In this document: piece by piece, positions 9,052 through 16,488 of the stretch
How the letters are laid out: the number at the start of each line of letters is the position of its first letter
How positions within the stretch are numbered: position 1 is the first letter of the stretch
NCBI RefSeq assembly: GCF_000725385.1
Contig: NZ_CP008884.1
Span: 4,464,001-4,528,000 of the forward strand
Direction of reading: 5' to 3'
DNA: 64,000 bases
Source of the DNA: Dyella japonica A8
GTDB taxonomy: Bacteria > Pseudomonadota > Gammaproteobacteria > Xanthomonadales > Rhodanobacteraceae
Translations under genes and position numbers: made by a program
Notes under the pieces: model-generated
Seen by the model: only the letters and a program-made list of their open reading frames with translations
What the model was told of the DNA's origin: nothing
The model's database searches: none

Positions 9052-10017
9052 TTACGGAATTTGCGGGAACGTGCCCGGAATGGGCCGGGACACCGCCCCG
9101 GCCAGGGTCGGGTGGCCCCGGAAAGTCAGGCTGGCCTGCCCGTCCGCTACCTGCAGGCGGGCCGGCACGCCGAACGGCAGGGTGAACTTGTCCGCCTCGT
9201 GGCCAAAGGGCAGGCCGTGGACGATGGGTATCCGCGCCACCCGGGCGATCTGCGCGAAGGCCGCTTCGGTGTCATAGCCGTTGTCGTAGCTGTGCGGGCG
9301 GCAGTGGGTGAAATGGCCCAGCACCAGCGCCTTCTGCCGGTCCAGTACACCGGAAAGGTGCAATTGGTACAGCAGGCGCTCGATGCGGAACGGGGGCTCG
9401 CCCACGTCTTCCACGAACAGGATGCCGCCGTCGATGGCCGGGAAATACGGTGTCCCCAGCAGGCTGCACAGCATGGCGAGGTTGCCGCCCCATAGCGGGC
9501 CTTCCAGGTCCAGCCGGGCATCACCGGGCGTGGCCCAGGCCGCGGCGGCTTCCGGCTCGCCCACGGCGTGCCAGAAGTGTTCCCACATCAGGCCGTTCAG
9601 CTCCGGCGCACCGAAGTCGGGGCCGAGCATGGGGCCGCCGAACGTGACCAGCCCGCACTTCACATGGAGCGCCATCTGGATGGCCGTGAAGTCGCTGTGC
9701 CCGACCAGCAGGGTGTTCGTGCCGGCCAGGCGCTCGCGCAGGGCGTCGTACTGGATGTGCTCCAGCAGGCGGGTGGCGCCGTAGCCACCCCTGACCGAGA
9801 GGGCGATATCCGGCAACGTGGTTGCCGTGGCCAGTGCGTTGATGTCCGCGACCCTGGCCTCGTCGCTGCCGGCAAAGCGATGCTCCACGCGATCCAGCAC
9901 CGCCGTGCCGTCCACCGTGCAACCGGCCGCGCGCAGGCGCGCGACGCCGCGCGTCATGGCGTCGTGGTCATGCGGGTAGCCCGAGGGGGCGATGAGGCGG
10001 ATGATGGGAGAGGTCAT
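9052..10017 (-). CDS. ldcA: LD-carboxypeptidase (muramoyltetrapeptide carboxypeptidase, S66 family)
   Basis: A 321-residue cytoplasmic enzyme that removes the terminal D-Ala from tetrapeptide during peptidoglycan recycling. The Ser-Glu-His triad of family S66 is visible: Ser in VGHSDFTAI, Glu in [15 protein letters not shown], His in [16 protein letters not shown]. An open frame continues upstream, but it runs into a REPIN and the true start is the ATG at 10017 ([13 protein letters not shown]). The gene sits between ribBX and ribH, an unusual place; a REPIN separates it from ribBX. Confidence 0.92.
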   Translation of the reverse strand: MTSPIIRLIAPSGYPHDHDAMTRGVARLRAAGCTVDGTAVLDRVEHRFAGSDEARVADINALATATTLPDIALSVRGGYGATRLLEHIQYDALRERLAGTNTLLVGHSDFTAIQMALHVKCGLVTFGGPMLGPDFGAPELNGLMWEHFWHAVGEPEAAAAWATPGDARLDLEGPLWGGNLAMLCSLLGTPYFPAIDGGILFVEDVGEPPFRIERLLYQLHLSGVLDRQKALVLGHFTHCRPHSYDNGYDTEAAFAQIARVARIPIVHGLPFGHEADKFTLPFGVPARLQVADGQASLTFRGHPTLAGAVSRPIPGTFPQIP

Positions 10018-10095
10018 GGCGTAGGTTTTTGGCTCAAAGCCCAGAGTATGTTGCCTGCGATATGGCGAGGGAGTGGCGGGCTGCGGCCAACCCTC

Positions 10096-10178
10096 TGTGG
10101 GAGCGCACCCTGTGCGCGACAAGCCAACGGAGCGGTGCCGACGCGGCTCCGCGGTCGCGCACAGGGTGCGCTCCCACA
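10096..10178. repeat. REPIN-like doublet, 83 bp
   Basis: Two complementary 25-nt arms (10096-10120 and 10154-10178) start TGTGGGAGCGCACCCTGTGC. The 33-nt spacer contains CAACGGAGCGGTG, conserved in other copies and giving the element a direction. It lies in the 178-bp gap between ribBX and ldcA and could shape or protect the rib operon transcript there. Confidence 0.9.
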
Positions 10179-10195
10179 AGGTCGGCGACCCGCGA

Positions 10196-11287
10196 TTACA
10201 CGTACTCGGTCACTTCCAGCCCGAAACCACCCAGGCCCACCATCTTGCGCGGCGTGCCCAGCACGCGCAGCTGGTGAATGCCGAGGTCGGCAAGAATCTG
10301 CGCGCCCAGGCCCAGCTGGCGCCACTCCTGCTGCTGCGCTTCTTCCGGCGCCTGCACCGCGGGCTGACGGTTGAGCCGGCGCAGCAGCGCATCGGCGGTG
10401 TCTTCGCCGGAGAGAACCAGCAGCGCACCACGGCCTTCGTCGGCGATGCGGCGCAGGGCTGAGGTCACCGTGAGGCCGAGATCGTCGCGATGCAGATGCA
10501 GCACATCGGACAAGGTATTGCGCACGTGCACGCGCGTCAGCACCGGCTCGCCGCCGCCCACTTCGCCGCGCGTCAGCGCGAAGTGCAGGCCGTGGCGGAT
10601 GGCATCGCGATACGCCACGAGGCGGAACGGGCCGAATTCGGTATCGACATCGCCTTCGTACACGCGCTGTACCGTCTTCTCCGTTTCCAGGCGGTAGCGG
10701 ATCAGATCGGCAATGGTGCCGATCTTCAGGCCATGCTTCTTCGCGAACACTTCCAGCTCGGGGCGACGCGCCATGGAGCCGTCTTCGTGCAGGATCTCGA
10801 TCAGCACCGCCGAGGGTTCCAGCCCGGCCAGCGCGGCGAGGTCACAGCCCGCTTCCGTGTGGCCGGCGCGCGTGAGCACGCCGCCCGGCTGCGCGGTGAG
10901 CGGGAAGATATGGCCCGGCTGCGACAGGTCCTGCGGCTTCGCATCGGACTTCACCGCCACCTGGATGGTGCGCGCGCGATCGTGCGCGGAGATGCCCGTG
11001 GTGACACCTTCGGCCGCCTCGATGGAAACGGTGAAGTTGGTCTGGTACGGCGAGGTGTTGTCCACCACCATGGGCTTGAGGCCCAGCTGGCGCGTGCGCT
11101 GTTCGGTCAGCGTGAGGCACACCAGGCCGCGCGCCTCGCGCACCATGAAGTTGATGTCCTCCGGGCGCACCATCTGCGCCGCCATGATGAGGTCGCCTTC
11201 GTTCTCGCGGTCCTCGTCGTCGAGGATCACGACCATGCGGCCGGCGCGGATGTCTTCGAGGATTTCGGGGATGGTGTTGAAGCTCAT
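10196..11287 (-). CDS. ribB: 3,4-dihydroxy-2-butanone-4-phosphate synthase fused to a degenerate GTP cyclohydrolase II-like domain (RibBX type)
   Basis: A 363-residue protein. Residues about 1-205 are a full DHBP synthase that makes the four-carbon riboflavin precursor from ribulose 5-phosphate: DDEDRENEGDLI, FMVREARGLVCLTL, TGISAHDRARTI, GHIFPLTAQPGGVLTRAGHTEA, MARRPELEVFAKKH. Residues about 210-363 align with GTP cyclohydrolase II, but the zinc-binding cysteines (usually SEC...RCDCG) are missing; the site reads VRNTLSDVLHLHRDDL. The second domain is therefore probably not catalytic, and a separate ribA should exist outside the window. Such RibBX fusions are known in Proteobacteria. The ATG at 11287 was chosen by homology. 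Confidence 0.93.
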   Translation of the reverse strand: MSFNTIPEILEDIRAGRMVVILDDEDRENEGDLIMAAQMVRPEDINFMVREARGLVCLTLTEQRTRQLGLKPMVVDNTSPYQTNFTVSIEAAEGVTTGISAHDRARTIQVAVKSDAKPQDLSQPGHIFPLTAQPGGVLTRAGHTEAGCDLAALAGLEPSAVLIEILHEDGSMARRPELEVFAKKHGLKIGTIADLIRYRLETEKTVQRVYEGDVDTEFGPFRLVAYRDAIRHGLHFALTRGEVGGGEPVLTRVHVRNTLSDVLHLHRDDLGLTVTSALRRIADEGRGALLVLSGEDTADALLRRLNRQPAVQAPEEAQQQEWRQLGLGAQILADLGIHQLRVLGTPRKMVGLGGFGLEVTEYV

Positions 11288-11336
11288 GGCAAGTTCCAAT
11301 GGAATGCTGGTGTCCCGCACTTGCGGGCCTTTTGCT

Positions 11337-11468
11337 CGTCATTCCGGCGCAGGCCGGAATCCAGTCGCGGTGAGTCCGAGGTCTTACGAAGGCCCATTGC
11401 CTTTGACCGGATTCATCGCGACAACCAGGCCTAGACTCAACTGGATTCCGGCCTGCGCCGGAATGACG
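11337..11468. repeat. Inverted pair of ATTCCGGC/GCCGGAAT palindromes
   Basis: Positions 11337-11364 and 11441-11468 are perfect 28-nt inverted copies of each other, and each half is itself a hairpin (ATTCCGGC...GCCGGAAT). The pair fills the ribE-ribBX gap. Related single palindromes lie at 25027, 38971 and 59917 and at the ends of the modular repeats. Confidence 0.85.
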
Positions 11469-11483
11469 CTTCGTAGGGAGTGG

Positions 11484-12125
11484 TCAGGCAAATCCGTGCT
11501 GCTTGAGGAACGCCTCATCCAGCCTCGGCGCCTCGCCACCGGCGATCAGCCGTTCGATGTAACGCGCCACCACGTCCACCTCGATGTTCACCGCATCGCC
11601 CGCGCGACGCGCATGGAACGCCGTGTGTTCCACCGTGTGGGGAATCAGGTTGACGCCGAAGCGGTGGCCATTCACCTCGTTCACGGTGAGGCTGGTGCCA
11701 TCGATGCAGATGGAGCCCTTGGCCGCGATATAGCGCGACAGCGCGGCAGGCACTTCGAATACCCAGCGCAGCGAACGGCCGTCCGGCGTGATCGACACCA
11801 CCTTGCCCACGCCATCCACATGGCCGGACACCAGATGGCCGCCCAGGCGGTCGGCGAGGCGCAGCGCTTTCTCCAGGTTCACCGGGTCGCCGGCCTTGTG
11901 CTTGCCCAGCGTGGTGAGCGACAAGGTTTCGTTGGAGACATCCGCGCTGAAGCCTCGCGGCTCCAGCGTCACGGCAGTCAGGCACACGCCAGACACGGCG
12001 ATGCTGTCGCCCAGCTGCACGTCGGAAAGATCGAGGTCAGCGGTATCCACGTACAGGCGCACATCGCCGCCACGCGGTTCGAGCCGCGCGATGCGGCCCA
12101 CGCTCTGGATGATGCCGGTGAACAT
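11484..12125 (-). CDS. ribE: Riboflavin synthase, alpha subunit
   Basis: A 213-residue protein with two tandem lumazine-binding barrels; it dismutates two lumazines into riboflavin. Barrel 1: MFTGIIQSVGRI, IAVSGVCLTAV; barrel 2: GHLVSGHVDGVG, ICIDGTSLTVN, VNLIPHTVEHTAF. The start at 12125 is fixed by the invariant MFTGII and a GGGAGG 9 nt upstream. It is the first gene behind the FMN riboswitch. The ATG overlaps the stop of a possible 17-residue leader frame. Confidence 0.96.
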   Translation of the reverse strand: MFTGIIQSVGRIARLEPRGGDVRLYVDTADLDLSDVQLGDSIAVSGVCLTAVTLEPRGFSADVSNETLSLTTLGKHKAGDPVNLEKALRLADRLGGHLVSGHVDGVGKVVSITPDGRSLRWVFEVPAALSRYIAAKGSICIDGTSLTVNEVNGHRFGVNLIPHTVEHTAFHARRAGDAVNIEVDVVARYIERLIAGGEAPRLDEAFLKQHGFA

Positions 12126-12178
12126 CAGCGCACCTCCCGGACGGAGGCGGCGGAAAAACTGGAACGATGCTTGGACAT
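12125..12178 (-). CDS. Possible 17-residue leader peptide coupled to ribE
   Basis: ATG at 12178 opens MSKHRSSFSAASVREVR and its TGA shares a base with the ribE ATG (TGATG). It lies after the riboswitch terminator, so it is only in the read-through transcript. Its own Shine-Dalgarno sequence is weak (CGGGAAACG), while ribE's GGGAGG lies inside it. It could be chance; the exact stop/start overlap is the only support for a translated leader. Confidence 0.3.
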   Translation of the reverse strand: MSKHRSSFSAASVREVR

Positions 12179-12204
12179 GAAACGTTTCCCGCGTTGAAAA
12201 ACAG

Positions 12205-12227
12205 GCGAAAAACGCCCCAAGGCGTCA
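12205..12227 (-). terminator. Intrinsic terminator of the FMN riboswitch
   Basis: Read on the minus strand: ACGCC, loop TTGG, GGCGT followed directly by TTTTT. It lies about 35 nt downstream of the aptamer and about 80 nt before ribE, the position expected for the expression platform: FMN bound, terminate; FMN free, read into ribE. Confidence 0.75.
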
Positions 12228-12261
12228 GGCAGGCGCGCGCCCGCGAAGGCATGCGCCGTAC

Positions 12262-12423
12262 CGTCTTCTCTCATCCGGACTTTCTGGAAGCCATCGCTGG
12301 CTGCCAACCGTCGGCTCCGGCATCGGACCGGATCTGCTGACCTTCCGATGATCTGGAAGCGCTCGCGGGCTCGCCCCGAAGGGCCTACCGCCGGTGGGGA
12401 ATCTCACCCCGCCCTGAAGACGT
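12262..12423 (-). ncRNA. FMN riboswitch (RFN element)
   Basis: Minus-strand sequence matches the RFN consensus in order: P1 strand CGTCTTC, then GGGCGGGGTGAGATTCCCC, ACCGGCGGTAGGCC, GAGCCCGCGAGCG, a variable helix, GCCGACGGTTGGCAG, GTCCGGATGAGAGAAGACG closing P1. It senses flavin mononucleotide and lies 137 nt upstream of ribE, so it should switch the ribE-ribBX operon off when FMN is plentiful. ribD, 4 kb away, has no such element in the window. Confidence 0.96.
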
Positions 12424-12521
12424 CGTTTGTGGTTTGCCGGCGAACCGGCCGGGCGATTCTACACCAACCCTTGTGTGAGCCGCCCTCCCGTTTGTCCACG
12501 GTGGCGAACAACGCGTTGCAT

Positions 12522-13433
12522 TCAATGGGCCGTCATGGCCTGCACCAGGAAGTCGATCAGCAGGCGCACCGCGGGCACGCGGTCGGCGCCGGGGAGCCAT
12601 ACGAGGTGGATGGGCGATTCGCTGAACTGCCATGGCGACAGCACTTCCACCAGTCGTTTCTGCGCCACCAGCGCATCGCCCATGTAGTCGCCCATGACGC
12701 CGATGCCGACCCCGGCCAGCAAGGCATCCCGCACGGCCTGCACGTCGTTGCTGCGCATCACCGGTTCGACGCGCACGGAGCGTCGACGGCGTTGCTGCTG
12801 GAGCTGCCAGAGCGTGCCGGTGCGCAGCCCGCTGAAGGCGACACAGCGGTGGTGCTTGAGGTCGGCGGGGTCGTCGAGGGGCGGCGCTCCCTTCAGATAG
12901 GCCGGTGACGCGCAGAGGTAGCGGCGCATGGTTCCCACCCGCCGGGCCACCACCTGGGCGTCCGCCAGCCGTCCCACGCGAACGGCCAGGTCGACCTGCC
13001 CCGCCACCAGGTCGACGTAGGTGTCGTCGTAAGTCGCGTCGATGCGGATCTGCGGATGGCGCGCCATGAAACGCGCCACCAGCGGCGCGACGCGTTCGCG
13101 GCCGTAGGTTCGCGGCAGATGCAGGCATATCCGCCCCTGCGGTTCGCCGTCGCGCGGGCGCAGGTCGAGGGCAAGGTCGGCCATGACCTGTTCCAGCCGC
13201 TCGCAGTGCGCCAGCAGCTCCTCGCCACGTGCGGTGAGCGTCACGCGGCGCGTGGTGCGCATGAACAACCGGGTGCCGACAGCCTCTTCCAGCGACGCAA
13301 TGCGCCGGCTGAGTACGGAGGGCGTGCACCCGGCTTCGCGGGCGGCGAGGGAGAAGTTCAGCAGGCGCGCGGAAAGGGCGAAGGCCCGCAGCTCGCGCAC
13401 CCGTGTTGGCGTCAGTTCGAATGATTTATTCAT
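12522..13433 (-). CDS. LysR-family transcriptional regulator
   Basis: A 303-residue regulator: winged helix-turn-helix at about residues 8-66 (LRAFALSARLLNFSLAAREAGCTPSVLSRRIASLEEAVG) and a substrate-binding effector domain. The start at 13433 (MNKSFELTPTR) fits the family; 26 upstream codons were excluded. It is divergent from the oxidoreductase at 13523, with an 89-bp shared gap containing a perfect CAAATG/CATTTG inverted repeat, so it most likely controls that gene and itself. The inducer is unknown. Confidence 0.92.
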   Translation of the reverse strand: MNKSFELTPTRVRELRAFALSARLLNFSLAAREAGCTPSVLSRRIASLEEAVGTRLFMRTTRRVTLTARGEELLAHCERLEQVMADLALDLRPRDGEPQGRICLHLPRTYGRERVAPLVARFMARHPQIRIDATYDDTYVDLVAGQVDLAVRVGRLADAQVVARRVGTMRRYLCASPAYLKGAPPLDDPADLKHHRCVAFSGLRTGTLWQLQQQRRRRSVRVEPVMRSNDVQAVRDALLAGVGIGVMGDYMGDALVAQKRLVEVLSPWQFSESPIHLVWLPGADRVPAVRLLIDFLVQAMTAH

Positions 13434-13441
13434 AAACCGAA

Positions 13442-13459
13442 CAAATGATGTGCCATTTG
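13442..13459. promoter_or_regulatory. Candidate LysR operator
   Basis: CAAATG, 6-nt spacer ATGTGC, CATTTG: a perfect inverted repeat in the gap between the LysR gene and the oxidoreductase, 9 bp from the LysR start. Position and symmetry suit a LysR-family autoregulatory site; no experimental support. Confidence 0.45.
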
Positions 13460-13522
13460 CGCAGATTATCATCCACCCCGCATCGCCCGACCATGACGCC
13501 ATTCCCACCAAGGAGTCCCGTC

Positions 13523-14533
13523 ATGCGTGCCTATGAATTGCCTGCCTTCGGCCTGGAACACCTGCGCCGCATCGAACTGCCCACGCCCCAGCCCGGCCCG
13601 GGCGAAGTGCTGGTGAAACTGGAAGCGGCTTCGCTGAACTATCGCGACCTGCTGATGGCGCAGGGCAACCTGTATCGGGCGGTGAAGCTGCCCATCGTCC
13701 CCGTCTCCGATGGCGCGGGCACGGTGGTCGCCGTGGGTGATGGCGTTAGCCGCTTCAAGCCGGGCGACCGCGTCACCACCCTCTACAAATCACGCTGGAT
13801 CGCCGGCGCCATCCGGCCGGAATGGGTGGGTACGGAACCAGGCGGCCCGGACGACGGCGTCATGCGCGACATGGCTTGTTTCGACGCCTACGCGCTGGCC
13901 CCGGCGCCGGCCCACCTGAGCGCACTGCAGGCCGCCACCCTGCCCATTGCCGCGCTGACCGCGTGGCAGGCGCTGGAGCTGGCCAAGGTCACCAGCGGGC
14001 AATCCGTGCTGGTGCTCGGCACCGGCGGGGTGGCGCTGTTCGCCCTGCAGTTCGCCAAGCTGCGCGGCGCACGCGTGATCGTGCTGTCGTCGAGCGACGA
14101 GAAACTGGAGCGGGCGAAGGCGCTGGGCGCGGACGTCGGCATCAACTACGTCAGGCATCCGCAATGGAGTCCGCTCGTGCGGGAAGCCACCGGCGGCCGC
14201 GGCGTCGATGCTGTCATCGAAACCGTGGGCGCGGCGACGCTGCCGCAGTCGATGGAAGCCGTGGCCATGCACGGCTTCATTGGCCTGGTGGGCTTCATGG
14301 GCGGCAACGAAGCGACCATCACGCTCACGCAGGCCCTGCTCAGCCGCATCCGCCTTCAGGGTATTTCGGTGGCTCCGCTGGAACAGCACGAGCGCATGGT
14401 GGCGGCCGTGGGATACAGCCGACTGGAGCCCGTGATCGATCGGGTCTTCGGCTTTGAGGAACTGGGCAAAGCCTTCGACCTGATGGCCTCGGGTAAACAC
14501 TTCGGCAAGATCGCCATCGACTTCACGAAGTGA
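13523..14533 (+). CDS. Zinc-free medium-chain NAD(P)-dependent oxidoreductase
   Basis: A 336-residue quinone-oxidoreductase-like MDR protein: SLNYRDLLMAQG and PIVPVSDGAGTVVAVG at the N-terminus, cofactor motif VLVLGTGGVALFALQFAK in the Rossmann domain, GRGVDAVIETVG later. It lacks the zinc cysteines of classical alcohol dehydrogenases. Likely an NADPH-dependent reductase of enones or quinones; substrate unknown. The ATG at 13523 has AAGGAG 8 nt upstream; 26 longer codons were excluded. It is the probable target of the divergent LysR gene. Confidence 0.9.
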   Translation: MRAYELPAFGLEHLRRIELPTPQPGPGEVLVKLEAASLNYRDLLMAQGNLYRAVKLPIVPVSDGAGTVVAVGDGVSRFKPGDRVTTLYKSRWIAGAIRPEWVGTEPGGPDDGVMRDMACFDAYALAPAPAHLSALQAATLPIAALTAWQALELAKVTSGQSVLVLGTGGVALFALQFAKLRGARVIVLSSSDEKLERAKALGADVGINYVRHPQWSPLVREATGGRGVDAVIETVGAATLPQSMEAVAMHGFIGLVGFMGGNEATITLTQALLSRIRLQGISVAPLEQHERMVAAVGYSRLEPVIDRVFGFEELGKAFDLMASGKHFGKIAIDFTK

Positions 14534-14540
14534 CGATCCG

Positions 14541-14567
14541 CCCGCGCTTCCCGGCGGGAAGCGCGGG
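14541..14567. terminator. Bidirectional hairpin between convergent genes
   Basis: A 12-bp perfect stem (CCCGCGCTTCCC / GGGAAGCGCGGG) with loop GGC in the 40-bp gap between the oxidoreductase and the Gfo/Idh gene. No T-run follows on either side, so it may act as an RNA-end barrier rather than a strict intrinsic terminator. Confidence 0.6.
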
Positions 14568-14573
14568 CCTGCC

Positions 14574-15590
14574 TCATGCGCCAATGGCCTGCGCGGTTCC
14601 GCGCCGGTACTCGCGCAGCACCTGATCCATCACCCAGCTGGTGCGCGCACCGCTGTCTGCCGTCGACGGGCAGGCGCCCTTCTTCCCGGTCAGTTCGGCC
14701 ACGATGGTTTCGATCAACGGCTGCTGGATATGCAAGGGATTGGCCACGCGGTACTCGTGCGAGCCATCGACGTTCTCCACATGGATCGGACCGTCGCCAA
14801 AGGTAGCGAAGGTGATGCGACCCTTGTCGCCGATCACTTCGACCTGATCGTGGTGCTTGAAGCTGTCGAAGTTCCAGATACCGGTGCCGAGCATGCCGTT
14901 GCCGAAGGCGAACGACATCGCCACGCCATCTTCCACGCCATAGGCGCCCAGCTGATTGCTGGCGTTGCCTTCCACGGAAACGATGGGCCCGAACAGCCAG
15001 TCGAGAATGTCGAGCGTGTGGCAACCGATATCCATGAACACACCACCGCCCGAGATCTCCGGCACCACGTGCCACGGCAGGTTCGCCGCGTCGTGGTAGC
15101 GCGGGTGGTGCGGTTCGTACAACACCGTGTTGACCATGCGCGGCTTGCCGATGGCCTGCTGGCCGTAGATCAGCTCGCGCACCTTCTGAAAGCGCGGCAG
15201 GCTGCGGCGGTAGTACGCCACGAACACCGGCACATTCGCCTGCTTGCCGGCATGGATGATCGCCTCGCATTCGGCATGGTCCATCGCCATGGGCTTTTCC
15301 ACGTAGACCGGTTTGCCCGCGGCAATGCTCATCAACGCGTACTGCTTGTGCGTCGATGGCGGCGTGGCGACGTACACGGCGTTGACCTCCGGGTCGGCGA
15401 TCAGCTTGGCTGCATCGTCGTACCAGCGCGGCACGCCATGGCGCTCGGCGTAGTCGCGCGCCTTGGCGCCATCGCGGCGCATCACCGCGACCAGGGCGGA
15501 GTTGGGCGTCTTGCTGAAACCCGGGCCGCTCTTCACCTCGGTCACGTTGCCGCAACCGATGATGCCCCAGCGTATCGCTGCCGTCGTCAT
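14574..15590 (-). CDS. Gfo/Idh/MocA-family oxidoreductase
   Basis: A 338-residue NAD(P)-dependent sugar or polyol dehydrogenase. The N-terminal Rossmann fold reads IRWGIIGCGNVTEVKSGPGF; VATPPSTHKQYAL and the catalytic-type motif EKPMAM (Lys) are at about 80-100; the C-terminal domain has GGGVFMDIGCHTLDILDWLFG, with the conserved Asp and His. Its ATG overlaps the dioxygenase stop by 4 bp, so the two are coupled. Substrate unknown. Confidence 0.9.
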   Translation of the reverse strand: MTTAAIRWGIIGCGNVTEVKSGPGFSKTPNSALVAVMRRDGAKARDYAERHGVPRWYDDAAKLIADPEVNAVYVATPPSTHKQYALMSIAAGKPVYVEKPMAMDHAECEAIIHAGKQANVPVFVAYYRRSLPRFQKVRELIYGQQAIGKPRMVNTVLYEPHHPRYHDAANLPWHVVPEISGGGVFMDIGCHTLDILDWLFGPIVSVEGNASNQLGAYGVEDGVAMSFAFGNGMLGTGIWNFDSFKHHDQVEVIGDKGRITFATFGDGPIHVENVDGSHEYRVANPLHIQQPLIETIVAELTGKKGACPSTADSGARTSWVMDQVLREYRRGTAQAIGA

Positions 15591-16456
15591 GTCGTCTTGA
15601 ACTCCTGCTTGAGGAACTGCTGGTGATAGGCGTGGAACACGTTCACTTCCGGGTGACGCGCACGCTCGACCAGGTGCGCACGCAGGGCATCGCGCACGCA
15701 AGGCTCGAGCGAGGAAAGGTAATCCAGGCTGTATTCGGTATGGTCGAGCACGCCGAAGTGCAGCGTCGGCGCATGCTGCGTTGAGTGAAAGCCCAGGTGG
15801 ATGGTGATGCGGCGATCCTTGAGCACGCCGCCCCAGCCGCGATGCACGGCGTAATTGTTGTAGAACACCGCCTCGCCCGGCTGCACTACAATCTGCTTGC
15901 CCGCCGTCAACTCCGGCGCGTCCACCGGGGCGATCTTCTCGGAGCTGCCGAAGATCGCGCGCTCTTCCTCATCGAGCTGGCGACGATGACTGCCGGGCAC
16001 GATCCACAGGCAGCCGTCCACCGTGAGCGGCATGTTCATCTGCACGTAGTTGTAGTGGTAGTCGTCGCTGAACCAGCGCGTATCGATCTGCTCGTCCGGC
16101 ACCTGCAGCACGTCGCGGTGCCAGCCCTGCCGGTAATCCACGCCCGCGTCGCCATAGAACAGCGACGCGCCATCGATGATGATGCCCTCGCCCAGCAGGT
16201 CGCGGCACACAGCGAGGATGTCTTCGTTGCAGATGATGTCCTGGACGCCGCGGATCGCCTTGCCGGGCTGCAGGAACTGCAGGTTGCTCATGCGCTGCTG
16301 CGTTTCGCCACGCTCACGCCGCGCGTCTTCCACGGCGGCGACATAACGCGCCACGCTCGCGTCATCGAGGATCTTGCGGATCAGGTAACCCTGCTCGCGG
16401 AAGAAGCGGCGTTCTTCTTCGCTCAGGGCATGGCGTGGCGGGGTGGTGTTCGTCAT
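15587..16456 (-). CDS. Phytanoyl-CoA dioxygenase (PhyH)-family Fe(II)/2-oxoglutarate oxygenase
   Basis: A 289-residue oxygenase. The iron triad is visible as His and Asp in GWHRDVLQ (about residue 120) and the distal His in VHRGWGG; the 2-oxoglutarate-binding Arg is probably RRIT shortly after. Such enzymes hydroxylate or epimerise small molecules and halogenated or lipid substrates. It lies 32 bp after ribD and overlaps the Gfo/Idh gene, forming an apparent ribD-oxygenase-dehydrogenase operon. The pairing suggests oxidation of one small substrate in two steps; that is inference. Confidence 0.88.
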   Translation of the reverse strand: MTNTTPPRHALSEEERRFFREQGYLIRKILDDASVARYVAAVEDARRERGETQQRMSNLQFLQPGKAIRGVQDIICNEDILAVCRDLLGEGIIIDGASLFYGDAGVDYRQGWHRDVLQVPDEQIDTRWFSDDYHYNYVQMNMPLTVDGCLWIVPGSHRRQLDEEERAIFGSSEKIAPVDAPELTAGKQIVVQPGEAVFYNNYAVHRGWGGVLKDRRITIHLGFHSTQHAPTLHFGVLDHTEYSLDYLSSLEPCVRDALRAHLVERARHPEVNVFHAYHQQFLKQEFKTT

Positions 16457-16488
16457 GGTCGAGTGGGCTATCGGGTTCGAGGACGCGC

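Noticed and set aside
10018-10179. N-terminal extension of ldcA reading through the REPIN (MWERTLCAT...)
   Set aside because: The extension is translated REPIN; the S66 domain begins at ATG 10017.
12348-12908. Plus-strand frame running over the FMN riboswitch and the LysR gene
   Set aside because: It crosses a conserved RNA structure and a real antisense gene.
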